NCBI GenBank assembly: GCA_020697375.1
Contig: JAJFBJ010000022.1
Span: 1-42,177, forward strand
Source: Nitrospira sp.
GTDB taxonomy: Bacteria > Nitrospirota > Nitrospiria > Nitrospirales > Nitrospiraceae
Length of the DNA stretch: 42,177 nt
Direction of reading: 5' to 3'
In this document: piece by piece, positions 15,594 through 23,872 of the stretch
How the letters are laid out: each line of letters starts with the position of its first letter
Numbering within the stretch: the first letter of the stretch is position 1
The notes under the pieces: model-generated
Told to the model about the DNA's origin: nothing
Seen by the model: the letters and a program-made list of their open reading frames with translations, nothing else
Databases searched by the model: none
Made by a program: the position numbers and the translations under genes

Positions 15594-16465
15594 TGACCGC
15601 AGCTGAAGCTCAAGCCTACTGTACGGCCCTCACGAAAAAGAGCGGAAGCAACTTTTACTATTCATTTCTGTTTTTGCCCAAGGCACGCCGTGACGCCATG
15701 TACACGGTCTATGCCTTCTGCAAGGAAGTGGACAATGCCGTCGATGAGCCGCCCGCTGGAAGCCATCCGCAAGAGGAGCTTGCACGCTGGCGACGAGAAT
15801 TGACGGCCGCCTACGAGAACAACCCGACAGTCCCGGTGACCATCAGCCTTGCCCGGCATGTCCGGGAGCTGTCGATTCCGCAGGCATACTTCGAGGAACT
15901 CATCAAAGGGGTCGAAATGGATCTTGGCACGACGCGTTATGCCACCTTCGAGCAACTCTCGCTCTATTGTTATCGAGTGGCCTCGGTCGTGGGCTTGATC
16001 TGCCTGCACATCTTCGGAACCACGTCCCCTCGCGCCCAGGACTATGCCGTCAATCTCGGCATGGCCTTTCAATTGACGAATATACTTCGCGACCTGGGCA
16101 ACGATGCCGAAGCCGGCCGCATCTATGTGCCACAAGAAGATTTCGCACGCTTCAAGTCCCGGGAAGAAGATCTCCTGCACCGGCGCTATTCTCCGCAATT
16201 TACCGACCTCATGCAGTTTGAAGTCGGCCGTGCGCAGGACTTTTACGCCAAAGCCGTGCGAGCGCTCGAATCGTTGCCGGCCTCCGAACGCCGGGCTCTC
16301 ACGGTTGCGGAAATCATGCGAGGCGTCTACAGCCGCATTCTGCACCGTATCGAGGATTCGGGGTATCGCGTGCTGGGCGACCGAATCACTCTGTCGCCCA
16401 GCCATCGGTTGGCCGTGGCAGCCGGCGTATGGCTGCAGTCCAGACTACCTTTCTCGACTTCATGA
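15590..16465 (+). CDS. hpnD: Presqualene diphosphate synthase HpnD
   Basis: 291 residues from the ATG at 15590 that overlaps the previous stop. It is a squalene/phytoene synthase family protein: the first Asp-rich motif is EVDNAVDEP (about residues 45-53), the second is NILRDLGNDAEAGRIYVPQE. SGSNFYYSFLFLPKARRDAM is typical of HpnD at the start. HpnD joins two farnesyl diphosphates into presqualene diphosphate for squalene and hopanoids. HpnE follows with a 4-base overlap, while HpnC, which takes presqualene diphosphate to hydroxysqualene, is not in the window. Membrane-associated in other bacteria. Confidence 0.93.
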   Translation: MMTAAEAQAYCTALTKKSGSNFYYSFLFLPKARRDAMYTVYAFCKEVDNAVDEPPAGSHPQEELARWRRELTAAYENNPTVPVTISLARHVRELSIPQAYFEELIKGVEMDLGTTRYATFEQLSLYCYRVASVVGLICLHIFGTTSPRAQDYAVNLGMAFQLTNILRDLGNDAEAGRIYVPQEDFARFKSREEDLLHRRYSPQFTDLMQFEVGRAQDFYAKAVRALESLPASERRALTVAEIMRGVYSRILHRIEDSGYRVLGDRITLSPSHRLAVAAGVWLQSRLPFSTS

Positions 16466-17763
16466 GCGGCACGGTGCTCATCCTCGGCGGAGGAATCGCC
16501 GGCCTCACGGCGGCGCTTCAGCTGAGCGCCAGGGGTCATGCCGTCACGGTCATCGAGCAGGCCCCCCGGTTAGGAGGACGCCTGCAGCATGCGCCTCCTC
16601 CTCTTCTGCTGGAGGCCCATACCGCCACCTGGTCTTTGCTCGACCGCCTCGGCAAGGAGACCTTGACCCGGAAGCTTCGACATACCCCCCTTGAGTTCCT
16701 GCAATCAACCGGCGCCCGTATTCAATTCCTGCATCTTCCCTTGCCCTCCCCGCTGAATGCGCTGCTCGGAACGACGTTATTTCAAGGTCTGTCCATGCGG
16801 GACCGCTGGCATCTCCTTTCGTTTCTCGAACGCACATGGGAGCAAGATCCTCCGCTGCCGACCGATCTCGACGGCCGGGCTGCGGACGAATGGCTCGCGG
16901 GCATCGGCCAGTCGGAGAATGCCAGGCGAGGCGTCTGGGACAGTCTCGCCCGTTTATTGCTGGGCGCAGCGCTCCCACATGTATCGGCTGGGCTGTTCAT
17001 GCGAACCCTGCGGCGCTGTTTTTTGACCGGCGCCAGGGCGACGAAACTGATCATCCCTCCCTACGGGTTCGACTCGTTTCTTCTCGCGCCGCTCATGGCT
17101 CAACTCGATAGGACCGGCGTGAAGTGTCACCTGAGCAAGACCGCAACCCAAATACACTTTGACCGGGACCGCGTCGCACGAGTCGAACTGGAAGACCGTA
17201 CCACGCTTACCGCTGATTGGTACATCGCCGCGCTTCCACGCCATCGGCTGACGACTCTTCTGCCGGAACGGATCATGACTCACTATGCCTATTTCCAGCA
17301 ACTCAGCCGCCTAAGCGAAACACCTCTCATGGTGGTACGGCTGCACCTCGATCATCCGGTTGAACAGAGTCAGCTGGTCCTCCTCGAACGTCACACTTTC
17401 CATTGGTTCATCCGTCATCCAGACCAGGAACTGCATGAACAGGCAGCCGTGGTCTGGGCCATGGCTGTGGGAGAGCCCGATTCGCTGTCGCAGCCGGATG
17501 AAGAAGTCATTCGGCTTGCCCTGAAAGACATGGCGGCAGTTTTTCCGACGGCTTCGTCTCCGCGCCTGATCCAGACAGAGATTTTTCGAGCGCCTCAGGC
17601 AGTTTTGATCTCCAAACCAGGGACCCAGCAATGCCGACCTCTGCCGAACAGCCCCTTTGTCAATTTGCTCCTCGCCGGCGATTGGACCGACACCGGCTGG
17701 CCCGCAAATCTTGAATCCGCTATCCTCAGCGGTCAACGATGCGCCGATGCGATCCCCGCATAG
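16462..17763 (+). CDS. hpnE: Squalene-forming FAD-dependent oxidoreductase HpnE
   Basis: 433 residues starting at the ATG overlapping hpnD's stop. A dinucleotide-binding motif at the start, VLILGGGIAGLTAALQL, and VTVIEQAPRLGGRLQ give an amine-oxidase-type FAD fold. The C-terminus FVNLLLAGDWTDTGWPANLESA is the conserved FAD-contacting segment of this family. HpnE reduces hydroxysqualene to squalene in the HpnCDE route. Length (about 430) fits. As the last of four overlapping genes it is cotranscribed with hpnD; squalene made here would feed a squalene-hopene cyclase that is not in the window. Confidence 0.93.
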   Translation: MSGTVLILGGGIAGLTAALQLSARGHAVTVIEQAPRLGGRLQHAPPPLLLEAHTATWSLLDRLGKETLTRKLRHTPLEFLQSTGARIQFLHLPLPSPLNALLGTTLFQGLSMRDRWHLLSFLERTWEQDPPLPTDLDGRAADEWLAGIGQSENARRGVWDSLARLLLGAALPHVSAGLFMRTLRRCFLTGARATKLIIPPYGFDSFLLAPLMAQLDRTGVKCHLSKTATQIHFDRDRVARVELEDRTTLTADWYIAALPRHRLTTLLPERIMTHYAYFQQLSRLSETPLMVVRLHLDHPVEQSQLVLLERHTFHWFIRHPDQELHEQAAVVWAMAVGEPDSLSQPDEEVIRLALKDMAAVFPTASSPRLIQTEIFRAPQAVLISKPGTQQCRPLPNSPFVNLLLAGDWTDTGWPANLESAILSGQRCADAIPA

Positions 17764-17893
17764 CAAGCCGCGTAACGCTGTTCGATGCCCGTGCGAATTC
17801 GACCCCTTGAACAGCCGGGGTGCCGAAATTATTCCTCTGGGCCTTCACAGCGCGATCTCTTCGCTCGTCCATCACCGGCGCGCCGACAGGACA

Positions 17894-17922
17894 TTGACAA
17901 GGTTCAGGCCCACGACTAAGAT
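17894..17922 (+). promoter_or_regulatory. Sigma70-type promoter of the uracil-DNA glycosylase gene
   Basis: A perfect TTGACA (17894-17899), 17-base spacer and TAAGAT (17917-17922, 4 of 6) lie 26 bases before the ATG at 17949. One of the best promoter matches in the window. Confidence 0.6.
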
Positions 17923-17948
17923 TCTCCGCAGCATTCGAATGGTATGCC

Positions 17949-18632
17949 ATGTCTCAGCTCTCGACCACGCTCAAAGAACTCGCCGAGTCGCTCCATAATT
18001 GCCAGCGCTGCCCGCTCGCCAAACTGGGGCGCAGCCAGGTAGTTTTCGGCGTGGGAAACCCGCGCGCATCAGTGATGTTCGTGGGAGAAGCGCCGGGATT
18101 TTACGAAGACCAGAAGGGAGAACCATTCGTCGGCGCAGCGGGACAATTGCTCAACGACCTGTTGCAGTCGGCCGGGCTGTCCCGCACGGATATCTACATT
18201 GCCAACGTCATCAAATGCCGCCCACCGAATAATCGCGATCCCGAACCGCAGGAAGTCGATACTTGCAAACCTTTTCTCCTGCAACAGATCGCCATGATCC
18301 GACCGACACTGGTATGTTCATTAGGAAACTGGGCCACGCAGACTCTGTTGGAACGCAAGGTGGGAATTACCAGGGTTCGCGGGCAGGCGTTTCATCTGAA
18401 GGAGTTCGTCCTCTTCCCTCTTCTTCATCCGGCCGCGGCGTTGCATCAAAGAACCATGCTGCAGCCCTTGCGGGAAGATTTCCAGAAGTTGAAGGAGTTT
18501 TTAGACCGGCAAAGTCAGCACAGCGAGAAAATCGCAAGGGAGGCCGGCGCCTCGTCCGCCACGAGCCATGCCTTGCAGATCAGTCCATCCGCGTCTACCG
18601 AACAACAGCAGATGGACTTGTTTGGATCGTAG
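17949..18632 (+). CDS. Family 4 uracil-DNA glycosylase with [4Fe-4S] cluster
   Basis: 227 residues. Removes uracil from DNA in base excision repair. Four cluster cysteines are in place: C18 and C21 (NCQRCPLA), C90 ([10 protein letters not shown]) and C106 (DTCKPFL), with the C-x15-C spacing of UdgA-type enzymes. Active-site motifs are [17 protein letters not shown] (about residues 47-62) and LLHPAAAL with H159. The N-terminal 17 residues and a C-terminal extension of about 45 residues, Ser/Gln-rich and ending QQQMDLFGS, are outside the domain. This tail resembles a beta-clamp-binding QxxxLF peptide (QQMDLF), which would fit a repair enzyme; that is inference. The gene stands alone and is convergent with the next one. 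Confidence 0.95.
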   Translation: MSQLSTTLKELAESLHNCQRCPLAKLGRSQVVFGVGNPRASVMFVGEAPGFYEDQKGEPFVGAAGQLLNDLLQSAGLSRTDIYIANVIKCRPPNNRDPEPQEVDTCKPFLLQQIAMIRPTLVCSLGNWATQTLLERKVGITRVRGQAFHLKEFVLFPLLHPAAALHQRTMLQPLREDFQKLKEFLDRQSQHSEKIAREAGASSATSHALQISPSASTEQQQMDLFGS

Positions 18633-18655
18633 TTGAGGCGACGGACAAACTGGGC

Positions 18656-18679
18656 GCCAGACTTGCGGGAATGTCTGGC
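18656..18679 (+). terminator. Possible hairpin between convergent genes
   Basis: A 7-bp perfect inverted repeat (GCCAGAC, ten-base loop, GTCTGGC) lies in the 56-base gap between two convergent genes. No T run follows on either strand, so it is a weak terminator at best. Confidence 0.3.
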
Positions 18680-18688
18680 TCACAGAGT

Positions 18689-19147
18689 TCAGGTACGTGC
18701 GGGATTGTTTTCCGCGTCGGCCGACAAAGGAGTTTCGTCCGCCGTCTCAGGCTCCTCCGATTCCTCTTCCTCTGGGGCCTCGAACCAGGCGACCAACATC
18801 TCCTCCCACCAAGCCTCATCGATCTCAGACCCTGGATCGACGGCGAGAAACGCGACATCATCGGCTGTGATACCTTCTCCAACGAGGTGTGGCTGAAATT
18901 TGACGCGATCGATCACTTCCTTCGTGGCATACCCACCCAGGATCCACGAATCCGGGTCTGCGCGTCTGGATTTGTACGCTTTGAGCTCCTGTTTTAGGTA
19001 CATGAATATCTGCTGCTGACGTTCATCACCCACCCCGCCCTGTGGAAGGCTGAGCGTCTTCTCAATCCTCTTTCTCCAATGGCGATCGTTATACCGTGAG
19101 GTAATTAACTGAAGCATCGTCTTCCCGAATTCTGCATCAAGTGCCAT
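18689..19147 (-). CDS. Unknown acidic protein (152 aa)
   Basis: I prefer the ATG at 19147, preceded by GAGGGA a few bases upstream, over 19231; the longer version adds 28 residues without a ribosome site. The protein begins MALDAEFGKTMLQLITSRY, has a helical middle (DERQQQIFMYLKQELKAYK) and a core with DSWILGGYATKEVIDRVKF, then WWEEMLVAWF, and ends in an acidic tail (EEEESEEPETADETP). No signal, membrane helix or known motif is seen. I do not recognise the family. The mixed helix and strand pattern and clear ribosome site suggest a genuine gene. Confidence 0.7.
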   Translation of the reverse strand: MALDAEFGKTMLQLITSRYNDRHWRKRIEKTLSLPQGGVGDERQQQIFMYLKQELKAYKSRRADPDSWILGGYATKEVIDRVKFQPHLVGEGITADDVAFLAVDPGSEIDEAWWEEMLVAWFEAPEEEESEEPETADETPLSADAENNPART

Positions 19148-19242
19148 GGTTCCCTCGACGGTGTAAAATCCCTCGTATCCCGAGTTGCTGCTTCGAGCCG
19201 TTTCACCCTGTGCAAGACGGCATATAAACAATACCGAGCCTG

Positions 19243-19944
19243 TTAGGCGAGATGTTCTTTCAAGAATGCCAGGGTGCGAGTCCAGGCATCCTTCGCCGCG
19301 GCAGGCTGATACACATCTTCTCTCGTATCGTTGAAAAAGGCATGGGTCGCACCGGGATAAGTTTTGACTTCACCGATCTTCTTGTACTTCTTGAGCGCCG
19401 CCTCCAGCCGATGGACGTCGCTTTTGGTGATCCACCCGTCCTCTTCTCCATAAATATATAGAACGGGACAACTCAAATTCTGCAACGGTGTATCCGGATT
19501 GGGCACTTGTCCATAAAATGGCACCGCCGCCTTAATGTCGCCGGTGAGACAAGGCAGCATCAGCGCATAGAACCCGCCCATGCAAAATCCCGCCACGGCG
19601 ACCCGCGCCGCGTCGGCGTCGGGAAGGGTCTGGAGATAGAGCAGCGTCGACCGTAAATCTTTGAGCCCGTCCTCCTGGCTCAGTCGATTCATCAAGGCCC
19701 CGGCTTCATTGGAATCAACAGTCACCGCGTGATCAAGCCGAGAATAGAGGTCCGGCGCTATGGCGAAGTATCCCTCCCTGGCGAATCGTCTCGCAACATC
19801 CTTGATATGCTCGACCAAGCCCCACCACTCCTGCACGATGATGACGGCCGGCCGCTTCTCCGTGGTGACGGGCGCGGAAATGTAGGCGGTCAGCGTCACT
19901 CCGTCGCCGGAAAATTGAACCGTCGTATCATGAATATCCACCAT
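19243..19944 (-). CDS. Dienelactone hydrolase family protein
   Basis: 233 residues; GAGGTGCACC precedes the ATG at 19944. It is an alpha/beta hydrolase of the dienelactone hydrolase type. The opening strand VQFSGDGVTLTAYISAP leads to IIVQEWWGL with the conserved glutamate (E39). The nucleophile is cysteine 121 in AVAGFCMGGFYAL, the acid is D169 in YGEEDGWI, and the histidine is H201 in GATHAFFND. The cysteine nucleophile separates it from serine esterases. Family members hydrolyse dienelactones in chlorocatechol breakdown, but many have other ester or lactone substrates; no aromatic degradation genes are near. A palindrome upstream (20011-20025) may be an operator. Confidence 0.92.
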   Translation of the reverse strand: MVDIHDTTVQFSGDGVTLTAYISAPVTTEKRPAVIIVQEWWGLVEHIKDVARRFAREGYFAIAPDLYSRLDHAVTVDSNEAGALMNRLSQEDGLKDLRSTLLYLQTLPDADAARVAVAGFCMGGFYALMLPCLTGDIKAAVPFYGQVPNPDTPLQNLSCPVLYIYGEEDGWITKSDVHRLEAALKKYKKIGEVKTYPGATHAFFNDTREDVYQPAAAKDAWTRTLAFLKEHLA

Positions 19945-20010
19945 GGTGCACCTCTAGGGCGTCGCTCATCCCAACATGCGATCACTGAATCAGCGGGGCG
20001 AACGTGAGAC

Positions 20011-20025
20011 TCAATGATTCATTGA
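20011..20025. promoter_or_regulatory. Palindromic operator candidate upstream of the dienelactone hydrolase gene
   Basis: TCAATGATTCATTGA is a perfect 7-bp inverted repeat about a single central base, 67 bases upstream of the hydrolase start. Two more TGANTCA sites flank it (19986-19992 and 20031-20037). The one-base centre excludes an RNA hairpin, so a dimeric regulator site is the likelier meaning. Confidence 0.4.
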
Positions 20026-20051
20026 CAAAATGACTCACTGGTAAATGCAGA

Positions 20052-21410
20052 CTACTGTCCCGCAATGGTCATCTCGGCGAGTTTCACGGTTGGACAGGCG
20101 ACGCGTCCACGAAACACCAAATCGGTGCCGATTGTCTCAATATTCGCATACATTTGCTTGAGATTACCGGCAATCGTGATCTCTTCCACAGGGTAAGCCA
20201 GTTCTCCGTTTTCGATCCAAAACCCGCTCGCTCCACGAGAATAGTCCCCCGTGACCATATTGATCCCGAACCCGATGAGATCCGTCACGTACAAGCCCCG
20301 CTTCACCGAGGCGATGATATCTCCGGGACTTGTGACTCCCGGCTCCATGTAAAAATTCGTTGGCCCGGCCGATGGACTTTCTCCGATGCTGCGGGCAGCA
20401 TTCCCGGTGGATGGCAACCCCAATTTTTTCCCCGAATAGGTGTCCAGTAGATAACTGACCAATCGACCGCGTTCGACCACTGCTTGCTTTCTCGTCGGCA
20501 ACCCCTCCCCGTCAAAGGGACGCGTACCCAATCCACCCGGCATCCGGCCATCGTCATAAATGGTCACAAAATCCGGCGCGATCTGCTTACCCAGTTGGCC
20601 GATGAGAAAGGAGGCTCCCTTATACAACGCGTAGCCCGAGAGAGCGCTGCAGAGGTGACTGAGCAGACTGCCTGCCACCTCCTGTTCGAATACCACCGGA
20701 ACGCAGCAGGTGGATACTTTGCGAGCACCCAGTTTTCGCACCGTCCGCTTCGTCGCTTCCTGTCCGATCGCTTCCGGGCTCTCCAATTTCGAAAATGACC
20801 GATCGACACCATACCAGGAATCCCGCTGCATCCCGGAGGGGTCAGAAGCAATCGGGGAAACGGAGAGGGAAAAGCTGCTGTTGGCATACTGACCGAAAAA
20901 TCCTCGGCTGTTCGCCAGGATGATACGGCCGGACGATGAGTCACATTCGGCTCCTTCGGAATTCGTGACACGCGGATCGGCGGCAAATGCCGCGCGCTCG
21001 GCGCGGAGGGCGAGATCGATCTGTTGATCCGTCTGAAGCTTCGTGGCGTCGTGAATGCTCAAATCTGGGCATTCGGTGGCGTACTGATCCTGCTCAGGCA
21101 GCCCCGATACGGGATCTTCGATGACGGCCTTAGCTAAAGCACAGGTTTCCCCGACGAATCGCTCCAGAGAATCCAGTGAAAAATCGGACGTCGAGGCGCT
21201 TGCCGACCGCTGTCCGAAGAAGACGCGCAAACCCAGCCGTTTCTCACGCGCCTTCGTCAAACGGTCGACGGCTCCCATTCTGACTTGAACCGACAAAGTT
21301 TCCCCGTCCGCCACCATCACATCCGCCGCCGTGGCTCCATGCTTCTCCGCTCGTGCGAGAAGATCCCGCGCGACGTTCGTATAGTCCTGTTCGCCTATTG
21401 TGCGTACCAT
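20052..21410 (-). CDS. pmbA: Metalloprotease-related protein PmbA (TldE)
   Basis: 452 residues. PmbA/TldE is the non-catalytic partner of TldD in a heterodimer that degrades unfolded peptides and trims certain ribosomally made peptides. Typical sequence: VQVRMGAVDRLTKAREKRLGLRV near the start, and in the C-terminal half LGTRPFDGEGLPTRKQAVVERG and the GLYVTDLIGFGINMVTGDYSRGASGF block. The HExxxH motif of TldD is absent as expected. The start at 21410 lies 2 bases beyond the stop of tldD, so both are translated from one message. The operon presumably reads from the promoter at 22877-22906. Confidence 0.94.
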   Translation of the reverse strand: MVRTIGEQDYTNVARDLLARAEKHGATAADVMVADGETLSVQVRMGAVDRLTKAREKRLGLRVFFGQRSASASTSDFSLDSLERFVGETCALAKAVIEDPVSGLPEQDQYATECPDLSIHDATKLQTDQQIDLALRAERAAFAADPRVTNSEGAECDSSSGRIILANSRGFFGQYANSSFSLSVSPIASDPSGMQRDSWYGVDRSFSKLESPEAIGQEATKRTVRKLGARKVSTCCVPVVFEQEVAGSLLSHLCSALSGYALYKGASFLIGQLGKQIAPDFVTIYDDGRMPGGLGTRPFDGEGLPTRKQAVVERGRLVSYLLDTYSGKKLGLPSTGNAARSIGESPSAGPTNFYMEPGVTSPGDIIASVKRGLYVTDLIGFGINMVTGDYSRGASGFWIENGELAYPVEEITIAGNLKQMYANIETIGTDLVFRGRVACPTVKLAEMTIAGQ

Positions 21411-21412
21411 GG

Positions 21413-22849
21413 CTATGCTTTCGTCCCACCGACGGTAATTTCATCGATTCGAATCGTCGGCAGACCGACGCCCACCGGCACCGACTGTCCTTCTTTTCCA
21501 CAGGTTCCGATGCCTTCGTCGAGCTTCAAGTCATGCCCTACCATGGATACCTTCGTCAAAATTTCAGGTCCATTGCCGATCAATGTCGCCCCCTTGACCG
21601 GCTTCGTGATCCGTCCATCTTCAATGAGGTAGGCCTCGCTCGCGGAAAAGACAAACTTGCCGTTGGTGATATCCACTTGCCCGCCGCCGAACGACACGGC
21701 ATACAGCCCCTTCTTCACGGATTTGATGATGTCCTGTGGATCGGATTCGCCGGCCAGCATGAACGTATTGGTCATTCGAGGTAACACCACACTTTGATAA
21801 CTCTCACGCCGTCCATTGCCGGTTACCGGGATGCCCATGAGGCGGGCATTCAGTTTATCGGTGATGTAGCCGCGCAGGATGCCGCGCTCGATCAAAACCG
21901 TGCGGCCGGTCGGCGTACCCTCGTCGTCCACATTCAGGGAGCCGCGCCGAAAGGGAAGCGTCCCGTCGTCCACGATCGTGCAGACTTCCGAGGCCACCTT
22001 CTTGCCCATGAGATTCGAGAAGGCCGACGTCTTCTTGCGGTTGAAATCCGCCTCCAAACCATGCCCGATCGCCTCATGCAGCAGGATTCCAGGCCAGCCG
22101 CCCCCCAGCACGACCGGCATGACGCCCGCCGGGGCATCGACGGCGCTGAGGTTCAGGATCGCTTCTCGCGCCGCCTCCTTCGCAAACTGCAAGTAACGCC
22201 CATCTTTTTGAAAATACTCCAGCCCGATGCGGCCGCCGCCGCCGAATGACCCGACCTGCCGATTGCCGTTTTCTTCGGCGATACAGGTCACCTGCAACCG
22301 GGACAGAGGTTGAATATCTCCAACCATGAACCCTTCCGATGTCGCCACCAGCATAACTTTGTACTCGGTATTGTAGGCGGCCATCACATTTTTGATCCGC
22401 GGATCGTACCGTCTGGCCTCGGCGTCGATGGCATTGAGCAGTCTGACCCGATCGGGAGTGGCCACTTCGATGTCGGTACGATCGTGCGGGTAGAGATTTC
22501 GTGCCAAGACCGGGTGATGTGTCACCGAAACTGGCACGGTCTCCTGGCCGGAATCGGCGATATACCGCGCTGTGTCGGCGGCGATGTTCAAGTCTTTCGA
22601 GGTTAGTTCATCAGAATAGGCAAACCCTGTCTTTTCGCCGGCGGTCGCCCGCACCCCGACGCCTTGCCCAATGCTTTTCGTCGCGCGCTTGACGATCCCC
22701 TCTTCCATGGAGACCGACTCCGACTGGCAATACTCAAAATATAAATCGGCATAATCGACGGTTGACACCTTCACCCGTCCCAACGCCTGTTCGACTTCTC
22801 GATCGCTTACTCCAAAGCGCGCCAGCGCGCCGGACACATCCTTAGCCAT
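21413..22849 (-). CDS. tldD: Zinc metalloprotease TldD
   Basis: 478 residues from the ATG at 22849, which has GAGAGGAG ten bases upstream; the frame runs to 23035 but that part crosses the promoter region. The zinc-binding motif HEAIGH is present as H258-E259-...-H263 within LLHEAIGHGLEADFN. Other marks: YFEYCQSESVSMEEGIVKRA with GQGVGVRA at the N-terminus, LNVDDEGTPTGRTVLIERG, and NTFMLAGESDPQDIIKSVK. TldD with PmbA forms the TldD/E protease. No peptide precursor gene was noticed nearby, so a housekeeping role is as likely as peptide maturation. Confidence 0.96.
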   Translation of the reverse strand: MAKDVSGALARFGVSDREVEQALGRVKVSTVDYADLYFEYCQSESVSMEEGIVKRATKSIGQGVGVRATAGEKTGFAYSDELTSKDLNIAADTARYIADSGQETVPVSVTHHPVLARNLYPHDRTDIEVATPDRVRLLNAIDAEARRYDPRIKNVMAAYNTEYKVMLVATSEGFMVGDIQPLSRLQVTCIAEENGNRQVGSFGGGGRIGLEYFQKDGRYLQFAKEAAREAILNLSAVDAPAGVMPVVLGGGWPGILLHEAIGHGLEADFNRKKTSAFSNLMGKKVASEVCTIVDDGTLPFRRGSLNVDDEGTPTGRTVLIERGILRGYITDKLNARLMGIPVTGNGRRESYQSVVLPRMTNTFMLAGESDPQDIIKSVKKGLYAVSFGGGQVDITNGKFVFSASEAYLIEDGRITKPVKGATLIGNGPEILTKVSMVGHDLKLDEGIGTCGKEGQSVPVGVGLPTIRIDEITVGGTKA

Positions 22850-22868
22850 GGTGGTGCTCCTCTCGTAC

Positions 22869-22889
22869 AGTGCGTGAGTATAACGCACT
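22869..22889. promoter_or_regulatory. Inverted repeat over the tldD -10
   Basis: AGTGCGT and ACGCACT form a perfect 7-bp inverted repeat separated by GAGTATA, which is the -10 of the minus-strand promoter. A regulator bound here would block RNA polymerase. Confidence 0.4.
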
Positions 22890-22906
22890 CTTTTTAGGAG
22901 GCGCAA
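22877..22906 (-). promoter_or_regulatory. Candidate promoter of tldD-pmbA
   Basis: On the minus strand TTGCGC (4 of 6) and TATACT (5 of 6) are 18 bases apart, with transcription expected near 22870, 21 bases before the tldD ATG. Confidence 0.45.
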
Positions 22907-22957
22907 TGCAAACACTCTCGAACCATCTGCAAATACAGCGAAATTGGGAAATACTGT

Positions 22958-22986
22958 TTGACTTTCAACGACCCCATGGCTAGACT
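22958..22986 (+). promoter_or_regulatory. Sigma70-type promoter of uppS operon
   Basis: TTGACT (5 of 6), 17-base spacer, TAGACT (4 of 6). The leader to the uppS ATG at 23044 would be about 50 bases. It is divergent from the tldD promoter about 50 bases away. Confidence 0.55.
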
Positions 22987-23043
22987 CGCCTGACCTTCTC
23001 GGAGATCCACGCAAGAAGGAAGAAAAGGTGTACACGCCGTTCC

Positions 23044-23829
23044 ATGAACGAATCTCGATCCCGCGATATCGAGCCCGCCGCTGATTCCGATCTACTCTCC
23101 AAACTCGAACCAGACTTGCTTCCGAAACATCTGGCCGTGATTATGGATGGAAACGGTCGATGGGCTGAGTTACGAGGCTTGCCGCGTATTGCCGGTCATC
23201 AGGAAGGCATCAAATCTGTCCGGGAACTGATCTCACTTTCGCTCGAACTCGGCATCAAAATTCTGACGATTTATGCGTTTTCCCAGGAAAATTGGAATCG
23301 CCCCGCACAAGAGATCACGGCTTTGATGGGTCTGTTGGAACATTACCTCTCGACGGAACGCTCAAGCCTGGTCGAACAGGGTGTGCGATTCCAAACCATC
23401 GGCAGGGTATCGTCTCTACCCCCTTCGGCCTTGCGGTGGGTTCGTACGACCGAGCAGGACACTGCTCACCAGAACAAGATGATCCTGAATGTCGCTCTTA
23501 GCTATGGCGGGCGGGCGGAATTAGTCGATGCGGCAAAGGACCTCGCACGCGCGGTGAAAGAGGGGCGATTGTCGGTTGACCAAATCGATGAGAATGCGTT
23601 GCGACAGGCACTCTATACCCGGAATCTACCGGATCCAGACCTCTTGATCCGCACTAGCGGCGAGACCCGGATCAGCAATTTCTTATTGTGGCAACTGGCC
23701 TACACGGAACTGTATTTCACCCCGACCCTTTGGCCGGATTTCCGACGACGCGAAACATTGGTCGCGTTGGTCGAATATCAGCGGCGCGAGCGCCGCTTCG
23801 GCCGAGTGTTCAGCAGCGTCTCCTCCTAG
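23044..23829 (+). CDS. uppS: Isoprenyl transferase (undecaprenyl diphosphate synthase)
   Basis: 261 residues. UppS adds isopentenyl units in cis to farnesyl diphosphate to make the C55 lipid carrier for peptidoglycan and LPS. AVIMDGNGRWAELRGLPR carries the catalytic aspartate (D35) and the phosphate-binding GNGRW; LTIYAFSQENWNRP is the second conserved block; DLLIRTSGETRISNFLLWQ contains the RxSGExR motif and the WQ of the end of the site, followed by YTELYFTPTLWPDF. The first 28 residues are a non-conserved extension. It heads the cluster uppS-cdsA-dxr-rseP-proS, a gene order found widely in bacteria. Confidence 0.97.
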   Translation: MNESRSRDIEPAADSDLLSKLEPDLLPKHLAVIMDGNGRWAELRGLPRIAGHQEGIKSVRELISLSLELGIKILTIYAFSQENWNRPAQEITALMGLLEHYLSTERSSLVEQGVRFQTIGRVSSLPPSALRWVRTTEQDTAHQNKMILNVALSYGGRAELVDAAKDLARAVKEGRLSVDQIDENALRQALYTRNLPDPDLLIRTSGETRISNFLLWQLAYTELYFTPTLWPDFRRRETLVALVEYQRRERRFGRVFSSVSS

Positions 23830-23872
23830 CCTCTGCGTGGTGAAACCGGGAGCCTTCCATTGCGAGGAGACG

